The notes under the pieces are model-generated. The model did no database searches, was not told the DNA's origin, and saw only the letters and a program-made list of their open reading frames with translations. This document shows, piece after piece, positions 24,691 through 31,277 of a stretch of DNA of 36,253 bases (the first letter of the stretch is position 1; each line of letters begins with the position of its first letter). The position numbers and the translations under genes were made by a program. Source of the stretch: Spirochaetota bacterium (GTDB taxonomy: Bacteria; Spirochaetota; Brachyspiria; Brachyspirales; JACRPF01); NCBI GenBank assembly GCA_038043445.1, contig JBBTBY010000071.1, positions 24,315 to 60,567 on the forward strand. Reading direction: 5' to 3'.

Positions 24691-26505
24691 CTATTTCCCA
24701 CCGCGGATGAATCCTGCGGCTAACGCGTTCGATTCATGCGCGAAATACACGATATTGTTCTCGGAGATGCGTTTCGCCACGCGTTCATGATCGCTCGTCC
24801 ATGGGAGATAGTATCGCCGCGTCGCACGATTACCAATGACACCTTCGGCGGTCTTGACGCCTATGTCTGTCTTGATGCCATCGGTCAATGACGTATCGCA
24901 TTCACGATCGAGCGCTATCACCCGAGCGCGACGTTCGGCATGGCATCGCTCGCGGAATTCGGCCGGTGTCTCGGTAAGTGCGAAACGTTCCGACCATATA
25001 CCGATGCGCCTCTCCTTTGCATTGGATGCGGCAGCACGCACCATGCTCGATGCATTCGTATCGGTGAACACCCATCCCGATGATGCCATCGCCGCTGCAA
25101 GGGAATAGTTCGTACGGGTACGCACATCCGCTATGAACGAACAGTAACCGTTCTCACGCACGATGGAAACGCGCGCCGTCTCCCCTGCCGCGATGAGCGC
25201 AAGCGTCTCCCGCGCATACGCCGCCTGCGGATACTGGCCTGCACCGGCATCGACGGCCGGCGCTTCGATGCCGGCAAGCCGTACGACGACGTACTCATCG
25301 AGCCCGCTCACCTCGCAGCGCATCACATCACCGCTCACTATCTCCCGAATGATGCAGTGAAAAACGCCGTTCGTGATACGGCTCTTGAGCGTTCCGGCCG
25401 TTCGTACAGCGCATTCGTGGGTGAATACCTCCCACGGGACGGGCTTCTTCCCTCCCGCGATCGTTGTCTCACAAAGCGATCGATACTGCTCGGAACGCGA
25501 AGGCTTGTTGAAACGCTTGAAGAGCAGTGCGTGCCGCGATGCATACGCCTGGGCAAGCGGCCGCGACCGTATCATGAGCACGTTCTCATTGTTGTTGCGC
25601 TCGGCGTTGAGCGAGAAATTGAACGATCCGGTTATCACCGTATCGGCATCACAAATGATGGTCTTGTGATGTATCTTCGCATCCTCATTATCGTAGCGCA
25701 CGACGGCGCCCGCGCGTTCGGAAAGCTCACGGAACGGCACCGTTCTCCACGAGCGCGTCGCGAGCGGGTTCTCGAACACATTATCGAAAACGCCGAACAC
25801 GGACACGCCGCGCCGCTCGGCGTATGCTATGGCGCCCAACACAGCTTCCGATGAGAAGGCGAAGGTAAGAAAGCGTATCGTATCGTTCGCACGACGCACC
25901 GTCTCCCCGATGCGGTAGGATACGCCGCCGCCGGGAGAAAAGAGCACGACAATACGTTCGGTCCCGAGTGTGAACGAGCGTTCGCGGCTGCGTGCTGCCG
26001 GGAACGTCACCGGATCGCTTATCGATAAGGCCTCGTCGGTATAGAACGCGGCGACATCCATTGATTCGATGCGCAGGCAGTCATTGTAATTGCGGAACAT
26101 GTCATTGCAGGTGAAATTCGCCGAGCCCGTCCACACGCGTACGCCGTCGGCGACTAGGAATTTATTGTGCATGAGCCCGCTCTTTCGTTTGTCGGGGAAT
26201 ATCCTGACGCCGCATTCACGGAGCACGGCAAGCGCCGCCCGTGACCTGCCCTCCATGTTCTTCGTTTCAAAGCACAGTTCGACCTCGACACCGCGCCTCC
26301 TTGCATCGGCAAAACGCGCCGCTATCGATACCAGGTCAAGTTCATGGACGGCACCGCGTATGGTGTTCGTCGCCGTGTCGATGAACGAAAGAAGGTTGCG
26401 GTAAATACCGTTCGTATCGGCAGCGGACGAAGGCCCGAACCATGCCGTTACCGCCGCGCCATGCAATGTACAAGCGAGAAAGAACAGTGAATATAGGGCT
26501 CTCAT
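24691..26505 (-). CDS. Secreted PLD-family protein fused to SNase-like and Ada-like domains
   Basis: A 604-residue exported protein. A signal peptide (about 1-18) precedes a phospholipase-D-superfamily region with two HKD motifs: HNKFLVAD (His113, Lys115, Asp120) with GSANF, and HHKTIICD (His279, Lys281, Asp286) with GSFNF. Two motifs make one complete active site, as in PLD-type nucleases such as Nuc. Residues about 385-505 look like a staphylococcal-nuclease-like domain (RLAGIEAP, AYARETLALI), but its usual catalytic Glu after the Pro and the second Arg are not seen. The last 45 residues (RRYYLPWTSDHERV, NIVYFAHESNALAAGF) resemble the small Ada-type metal-binding domain often found at the end of secreted nucleases, with its metal-binding residues changed. 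GGGAGGGG lies before the ATG. Probable extracellular nuclease or phosphodiesterase. Confidence 0.85.
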   Translation of the reverse strand: MRALYSLFFLACTLHGAAVTAWFGPSSAADTNGIYRNLLSFIDTATNTIRGAVHELDLVSIAARFADARRRGVEVELCFETKNMEGRSRAALAVLRECGVRIFPDKRKSGLMHNKFLVADGVRVWTGSANFTCNDMFRNYNDCLRIESMDVAAFYTDEALSISDPVTFPAARSRERSFTLGTERIVVLFSPGGGVSYRIGETVRRANDTIRFLTFAFSSEAVLGAIAYAERRGVSVFGVFDNVFENPLATRSWRTVPFRELSERAGAVVRYDNEDAKIHHKTIICDADTVITGSFNFSLNAERNNNENVLMIRSRPLAQAYASRHALLFKRFNKPSRSEQYRSLCETTIAGGKKPVPWEVFTHECAVRTAGTLKSRITNGVFHCIIREIVSGDVMRCEVSGLDEYVVVRLAGIEAPAVDAGAGQYPQAAYARETLALIAAGETARVSIVRENGYCSFIADVRTRTNYSLAAAMASSGWVFTDTNASSMVRAAASNAKERRIGIWSERFALTETPAEFRERCHAERRARVIALDRECDTSLTDGIKTDIGVKTAEGVIGNRATRRYYLPWTSDHERVAKRISENNIVYFAHESNALAAGFIRGGK

Positions 26506-26559
26506 ATACCCCTCCCTTTTCTGATCCGGCGATTGTAGCACAATTCGGCGGACAGCATT

Positions 26560-26576
26560 TGGTACCGCCGGTACCA
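26560..26576. promoter_or_regulatory. Perfect inverted repeat, possible operator
   Basis: Arms TGGTACC and GGTACCA around GCC, 55 bp upstream of the secreted PLD gene start. Its position and symmetry suit a repressor site for that gene. No regulator is assigned. Confidence 0.35.
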
Positions 26577-26660
26577 GTTGATCGAATTTATATCACCCGG
26601 AGGAGGTATATACCGCTATACAATGCTACATATACTACAAAATCGGATAGAGATCGATCG

Positions 26661-26780
26661 AACCACAGAGATGATCACAGAGAAAGATAGAGAGGATAAG
26701 AAATACTGCCTATGGTGGTTTCGAATATCTTATTAATCGATCCATTTCCCATCTCTTTTCTATCTCGGTGCCCCGTGGTT
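26661..26780. repeat. Imperfect inverted repeat of ACCACAGAG type
   Basis: The left end AACCACAGAGATGATCACAG (26661-26680) and the continuing AG-rich stretch are mirrored imperfectly by the minus strand of 26743-26780, which begins AACCACGGGGCACC and is also AG-rich. Elements starting ACCACAGAG are seen between genes in many bacteria. No protein is encoded. Confidence 0.5.
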
Positions 26781-26870
26781 TTTCTTCTTTGAATAGCACC
26801 ATTGATCCGGCAGCGAATGTTTCCTTTTCATCCGACTTATTGTATAATCCGCCTACTGCCAGGGGAGATT

Positions 26871-27725
26871 ATGCGTGCCACATCGATAGTGATACTCGTC
26901 AACAGCGGCAAGCGCGAGCATGAGAAGGTCGTCGCGTCGCTCATTGCGGTCGCCGCGCGGTCGCATGTGAAGGCGCGCATCTGTGCGCTCGATATCGCGC
27001 ATGCTCGAAAGACGCCGTCCGCAAAAGGCGTATCGGGGGCGAAACTTCTTATCACGGTGGGCGGTGACGGCACCTTGCTTGCCGGCATTCGGATGGCAGC
27101 GCCTTATCGCGTACCCGTAATGCCGGTATATTACGGCACGCTCGGCTTCATGGCGGAGAATACCGTCGATGAAAGCATGGAAATGCTGCATGATCTTCTC
27201 ACCGGCAGAAAAAAGAATTACATCATCGAGACGCGTCACATGCTCGATGTTTCGGTGCGTTCGAAGAGACACAATCGAAAAATGATGGCGGTGAACGAAG
27301 CGGTGGTCGCGAAAGGCCATTATCCGAAGCTTGCACGGTTCTCGGTAAGCATCGGCGGAAGGGGCATAGCCCCGATAAAAGCGGACGGCATCATCGTCGC
27401 TTCCCCCACCGGTTCCACCGCGTACGCGCTCTCCGCGGGCGGGCCGATCGTCAATCCGCGCGTGGACGCCCTTGTCCTCGTGCCGATAGCACCGCACGCA
27501 CTCACGTTCCGTCCGCTCGTCATTGCCGGTGACGATACGGTATCCATATCGCTCGCCTCCGGCGCTCCGGACACGGTCATATCGGTCGACGGGCTCCCCG
27601 GCGAACATTTCCGCACGGGCGACACGGTAACGATATCGCGCTCACGCACGAGCTTCATGCTCGTCAAACAGAAGCGCTTAAGCTTCTATCAGATACTCAC
27701 GGACAAGCTCAATTGGGGACGATGA
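26871..27725 (+). CDS. nadK: NAD kinase
   Basis: A 284-residue ATP-NAD kinase that makes NADP from NAD. The glycine-rich ITVGGDGTLLAG contains the GGDG motif with the catalytic Asp. YYGTLGFMAE, MMAVNEAVVAKG (the NE pair) and VASPTGSTAYALSAGGPIV are the conserved NAD-binding segments. GGGGAG lies three to four bases before the ATG at 26871; an earlier in-frame start at 26802 adds residues that are not family-like. The stop is directly followed by the ATG of recN, so the two are translated from one transcript. Confidence 0.96.
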   Translation: MRATSIVILVNSGKREHEKVVASLIAVAARSHVKARICALDIAHARKTPSAKGVSGAKLLITVGGDGTLLAGIRMAAPYRVPVMPVYYGTLGFMAENTVDESMEMLHDLLTGRKKNYIIETRHMLDVSVRSKRHNRKMMAVNEAVVAKGHYPKLARFSVSIGGRGIAPIKADGIIVASPTGSTAYALSAGGPIVNPRVDALVLVPIAPHALTFRPLVIAGDDTVSISLASGAPDTVISVDGLPGEHFRTGDTVTISRSRTSFMLVKQKRLSFYQILTDKLNWGR

Positions 27726-29435
27726 ATGCTCAGCGTACTTGAAATACGGAATTTCGTCCTCATCGACAAGCTCAGGATAAAGCTCGGCCGCGGGAACAAT
27801 GTGCTCACCGGTGAGACCGGCGCGGGCAAAAGCATCATCATAAGCGCGCTTGAGATCATCACCGGCGAAAAAGGGAGCACGCTCGCGGTGGGCCCCGCCG
27901 CCGACAGGCTTACGGTGAGCGGCGTCTTTGACATACGCGATGCGAAAGCCGTCATCATGCCGAAGCTCACTGCATGGGGCATTACGCCCGAGAACGATGA
28001 GATCACGATACGACGCGAGATAACGAAGGACGGGAAAAGCCGTTCCTTCATCGATCACACGGGCGTGAAGGTGTCGCAGCTCAAGGAAATAGGCGATGTG
28101 CTCGTCGATATACACGGGCAGCATGAGCATCAATCGCTCTTTCATACTGCGTTCCATCTCGACTTTTACGATACCTTTATCAACGCGAACGATCTCAAGT
28201 CACGCTTCCGCACCGCGTTCAATGCGCTCACATCGCTCGTGCGCCGTCACCGGGAAATAGTCGAGAACCGCACCGCGCTCGCGCGCGAACGCTCCTTCCT
28301 TGAATACGCGGTGAACGAGATAAGCGCCGCCAAGCTCACGGCGACCGAAGAGACGGATGTGCGCGAAGAGATAAATAAATTATCGAATTTCGAGAAGATA
28401 GCCTCCGGCATATCCGGCGCGTATGAAGCGGTATACGGCTCCGATGAAAGCGCGCTTGCCATGCTCGGCAAAGCGCTCTCCGCCGTGCAGCCGCTCTCGG
28501 AATACGATGCGCGCTTCGCGGAAGCGGCCGCCATGCTCGAGGACATCTCGTATCGCACCGGCGACGTGCGCGATCTTATCGCTGAGATTAAGAACGGCGT
28601 GAAATTCGATCCCGCGCGGCTAGAGGCGCTCAACGAACGGCTTTTTCTCATAAGCTCGCTCAAGAAGAAGTACGGCGGCACGATACCGGAGGTGATAGCC
28701 TACGGCGCATCGGCAGGGGAAAAGCTCTCGCTCATCGACTTCTCCGACGAGGACATAAAAAAGCTCGAAGCGGAAATAGCGGTCAAACGGCGCGAAGCGA
28801 GCGCGCTTGCGCTTGAGCTTTCCGAACTTCGCCGATCATCGAAGGATGCGTTCGTCGGACGCATACGCACGGAGATAGCTGACCTCGGCATGGAGAACGC
28901 CGTGTTCGATGTCGAGATGGTGCGCGAAGAGGACGACGCAGGCGTGATAGAGGTGGACGGCGCGCGATATAAAGCTTCAGCGGAAGGCGTAGACACCGTC
29001 GAATTCCTCATTGCGCCCAACAAGGGGAGTATGCCCGCACCGCTCAGGAAGATAGCTTCCGGCGGCGAGATATCGCGCATCATGCTCGCGATGAAAACGG
29101 TGCTTGCCGACGGCGACTTTACCGGCACCATGGTGTTCGACGAGATCGATGTCGGTGTCGGCGGGCGCATCGCCGAGGTCATCGGCGAGAAACTTGCTGC
29201 GCTTGCCGAGAAGAAACAGGTGCTTGTTATAACGCATCTTGCGCAGATAGCCTCGCATGCGGATACGCATTTCATGGTATCGAAATCCGACGTGGACGGG
29301 CGTACCGTGTCGAACATAGAGCTCCTCTCCGATGAGGCACGGGTGAACGAGGTCGCGCGTATGATAGCCGGGAAAGAGATAACCGATACATCGCGTGCGC
29401 ATGCGGCGGAAATGCTTGCAAGGGCGAAGGGATAG
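27726..29435 (+). CDS. recN: DNA repair protein RecN
   Basis: A 569-residue SMC-like ATPase that acts early in double-strand break repair. The opening MLSVLEIRNFVLIDKL and the Walker A GETGAGKS (29-36) are typical. The VDIHGQHEHQSLF segment is a RecN hallmark. A central coiled-coil region (about 150-390) separates the ATPase halves. The ABC signature lies in KIASGGEISRIMLAMKT, and the Walker B and D-loop region is MVFDEIDVGVGGRIAEVIG, followed by VLVITHLAQIASHAD. It abuts nadK with no intergenic bases, a pairing found in many bacteria. Confidence 0.97.
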   Translation: MLSVLEIRNFVLIDKLRIKLGRGNNVLTGETGAGKSIIISALEIITGEKGSTLAVGPAADRLTVSGVFDIRDAKAVIMPKLTAWGITPENDEITIRREITKDGKSRSFIDHTGVKVSQLKEIGDVLVDIHGQHEHQSLFHTAFHLDFYDTFINANDLKSRFRTAFNALTSLVRRHREIVENRTALARERSFLEYAVNEISAAKLTATEETDVREEINKLSNFEKIASGISGAYEAVYGSDESALAMLGKALSAVQPLSEYDARFAEAAAMLEDISYRTGDVRDLIAEIKNGVKFDPARLEALNERLFLISSLKKKYGGTIPEVIAYGASAGEKLSLIDFSDEDIKKLEAEIAVKRREASALALELSELRRSSKDAFVGRIRTEIADLGMENAVFDVEMVREEDDAGVIEVDGARYKASAEGVDTVEFLIAPNKGSMPAPLRKIASGGEISRIMLAMKTVLADGDFTGTMVFDEIDVGVGGRIAEVIGEKLAALAEKKQVLVITHLAQIASHADTHFMVSKSDVDGRTVSNIELLSDEARVNEVARMIAGKEITDTSRAHAAEMLARAKG

Positions 29436-29454
29436 GTGGTATCCGTGATCAAGA

Positions 29455-29480
29455 GAACAAGGGGGCATGCCCCCTTGTTC
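29455..29480. terminator. Bidirectional palindromic terminator between recN and prsW-like gene
   Basis: A perfect 26-base palindrome whose left half is GAACAAGGGGGCA lies between convergent genes, 19 bp after the recN stop and one base before the prsW-like stop. The stable GC-rich stem supports termination in both directions, but the T-tracts are short. The same GAACAAGGGGGCAT start recurs at 35979. Confidence 0.65.
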
Positions 29481-29481
29481 T

Positions 29482-30450
29482 TCAAGTACGATTGATGAAT
29501 GCGCGCTTCGTTACAGCGATCCGCTGACTGGGACGCGGAAGGACTATATCGCCTTTGTTGATATACACGCCCGGGCGCACGACAGCACGCGCATCGAAGT
29601 GACGCACTTCTTCCGGCAGCGGTGTTCCGGCGAGCTTTGATAATTTCCTGTGAGCGAATTCGAGCGGCGGTATTATCATCCAGCGCAATGTAAACGCTTG
29701 CTTTTTTACGCGCACCGCTCCCGGACGGGACGCATCGTGTACTACGGATTTGTTGATGAGATGGCGGAGGATGAGGAATTCGATGGGCAGGAGCAGCCAT
29801 TGTGCGTAGACAACCCAGCCGCCTTCGTACATCTCCAATCCGCCGAATTGACTTAACAGGAAATTCCATGTCCCGTGAAGGAATATCGCGGATATCCAGC
29901 CGATTATGACATAGAAATCTTCATACGCCCGATGTGCACGGCCTTCGTACTTTGCCACCGCTACGAAATATCCGGCAATACCGGTCATGAGCGCATGCCC
30001 GGGGGTGCATAGAATAGCCCGTTGGATGGCGATAAAGAACGAGTGCTCGGGATAATATTGGAACATGTAAACAAGGTTCTCATGGAAAGAGAATCCTAGA
30101 GCGGCGACTACGCAGAACACAATTCCATCCATACGCTGATTGAAATCCTTGCGGTCATATACTATCCAGGCAATGGCGAGTATCTTGAACGTTTCTTCGA
30201 CAAAACCGGCAATGAAATATGATTCATATATATAAAATGCTGTTGATTCCAAGTATCCGCCGACTACCCAGGCTAGAAATTCTTCCACAAAGCCGATAGG
30301 GAATCCTATAAGCATGCCGAGAGCGAAAACCTTGAAAATACTGGTATCACTGTAAATCTTGTGTATATTGCGCCGACGGACATAAAAGGCGATTAGCGCC
30401 ACCGGGACGACGGCGATGAAGAAAGCGACCACTTTCAGGAGGAAGTCCAT
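29482..30450 (-). CDS. PrsW-family intramembrane metalloprotease
   Basis: A 322-residue polytopic membrane protein of the PrsW/CAAX-protease-like group. The paired glutamates appear in IAGFVEETFKILAIAW, the second motif in ALGFSFHENLVYMF, and the metal-binding His in GHALMTGIAGYFVA and FLHGTWNFLL. Homologous PrsW cleaves anti-sigma factors in Bacillus; the substrate here is unknown. About eight hydrophobic segments are seen up to residue 235, then a polar C-terminal tail of 85 residues that is longer than a bare PrsW core. GGAGGT lies five bases before the ATG. Confidence 0.85.
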   Translation of the reverse strand: MDFLLKVVAFFIAVVPVALIAFYVRRRNIHKIYSDTSIFKVFALGMLIGFPIGFVEEFLAWVVGGYLESTAFYIYESYFIAGFVEETFKILAIAWIVYDRKDFNQRMDGIVFCVVAALGFSFHENLVYMFQYYPEHSFFIAIQRAILCTPGHALMTGIAGYFVAVAKYEGRAHRAYEDFYVIIGWISAIFLHGTWNFLLSQFGGLEMYEGGWVVYAQWLLLPIEFLILRHLINKSVVHDASRPGAVRVKKQAFTLRWMIIPPLEFAHRKLSKLAGTPLPEEVRHFDARAVVRPGVYINKGDIVLPRPSQRIAVTKRAFINRT

Positions 30451-30784
30451 AGTACACCTCCATGCGACTAATATACTGCCGGAAACGACAAAAGTTGTCG
30501 GATACAGAGAAAATCGTCTTTTCGGACACCTTTCTTATACGGAGGAAATGGCGGGATATTCCTAAAACACTCACCCCATCCCCCGGCCCCTTCCCCTCTC
30601 TCACGGGGAAGTGAGAGAGGGGAAGGGGAGCAAGAGGGAATAATACAAAGGGATTCAATGCGATGGATAGAGGGACGTATTACCAACCCCCGCCGTCTTC
30701 CCGCGCTGCGGGGCCAAATTCGATCGCTTCAATGTCTTGCATTGGAATGGGTTCTGTGGTACCATTGCATCGAGGTAATGAGAT
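30451..30784. other. Non-coding region between prsW-like gene and hicBA
   Basis: This 334-bp region contains a perfect CGACAA/TTGTCG inverted repeat (30486-30500), hairpin repeat copy C (30567-30630) and, before hicB, a weak promoter candidate TTGCAT-17 bp-TACCAT (about 30738-30766). No gene was recognised in it. Confidence 0.5.
30567..30630 (+). repeat. Dispersed hairpin repeat, copy C
   Basis: Same start ACACTCACCCCATCCCCC as copy A, then an 18-bp perfect inverted repeat (arms 30587-30604 and 30611-30628) with a 6-base loop. The arms are identical to those of copy A 16 kb away. It sits about 155 bp upstream of the toxin-antitoxin pair. Confidence 0.85.
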
Positions 30785-31015
30785 ATGGAGAAAATGCTGC
30801 ATATTCCTGTACTGATCGAGATCGACGAGGATGGCGTATACATCGCAAGCTGCCCTACATTGAAGGGATGCCATAGTTATGGAAAAACGATAGACGAAGC
30901 GCTGAAAAATATACGAGAAGCCGCTGAAGTTTGCATCGAAGATGAGCACTATCCTTCAGATGAATCGGCAACGTTCGTAGGGTTCCGAGAGCTGGAACTG
31001 ACCACACATGCCTAA
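30785..31015 (+). CDS. hicB: HicB-family antitoxin
   Basis: A 76-residue protein matching the partial-RNase-H-fold domain of HicB: IPVLIEIDEDGVYIASCPTL followed by KGCHSYGKTIDEALKNIREA. It neutralises the HicA RNase encoded next. No separate C-terminal DNA-binding domain is visible, so this is a short form. GAGGT lies nine bases upstream of the ATG. The last eight bases overlap hicA. The antitoxin-first order is the reverse of the E. coli hicAB locus. Confidence 0.93.
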   Translation: MEKMLHIPVLIEIDEDGVYIASCPTLKGCHSYGKTIDEALKNIREAAEVCIEDEHYPSDESATFVGFRELELTTHA

Positions 31016-31244
31016 GTTGCCGGTGCTTTCCGCCCGCGACTTACTTCGAATACTGCGCCTGATGGGATTTGAAGAAGTACGTCAAAAAGGCTCGCATATC
31101 CGCCTTCGTCACCCCGATGGCAGGGCTACGACCGTTGCGGTGCACGGCAATTCCGATCTGCCGAAAGGGCTTCTCAGAAAGATCATTCGTGAAGATATCG
31201 GTATGGAATTAGACGAATTTATTCTATGGCATAATACACATTGA
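31008..31244 (+). CDS. hicA: HicA-family mRNA-interferase toxin
   Basis: A 78-residue double-stranded-RNA-binding-like toxin. LRLMGFEEVRQKGSHIRLRH includes the conserved Gly-Ser-His with the catalytic histidine, followed by GRATTVAVHGNSDLPKGLLRKIIRE, which is characteristic of HicA. It cleaves mRNA when free of HicB. All expected residues are present, so it looks intact. It overlaps hicB by eight bases and ends 33 bp before the convergent CHAT gene. Confidence 0.94.
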   Translation: MPKLPVLSARDLLRILRLMGFEEVRQKGSHIRLRHPDGRATTVAVHGNSDLPKGLLRKIIREDIGMELDEFILWHNTH

Positions 31245-31277
31245 TCACACAGATGCGCTTTTGATTATCGCTATCTT

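Larger units (their letters stand above)
26506..26870. other. Non-coding region upstream of NAD kinase
   Basis: A 365-bp divergent intergenic region without a convincing gene. It contains a perfect TGGTACC/GGTACCA inverted repeat at 26560-26576, a GGTATATACC palindrome at 26605-26614, an ACCACAGAG-type repeat (separate entry), and a TATAAT at 26843-26848 that could be the nadK -10, though no good -35 precedes it. A short frame from 26622 was considered and rejected. Confidence 0.55.

Noticed and set aside
26622-26732. Small gene beginning after the GGAGGAGGT at 26599
   Set aside because: The ATG is about 16-20 bases from that site, the frame runs through the ACCACAGAG repeat, and the product of about 36 residues has no recognisable feature.
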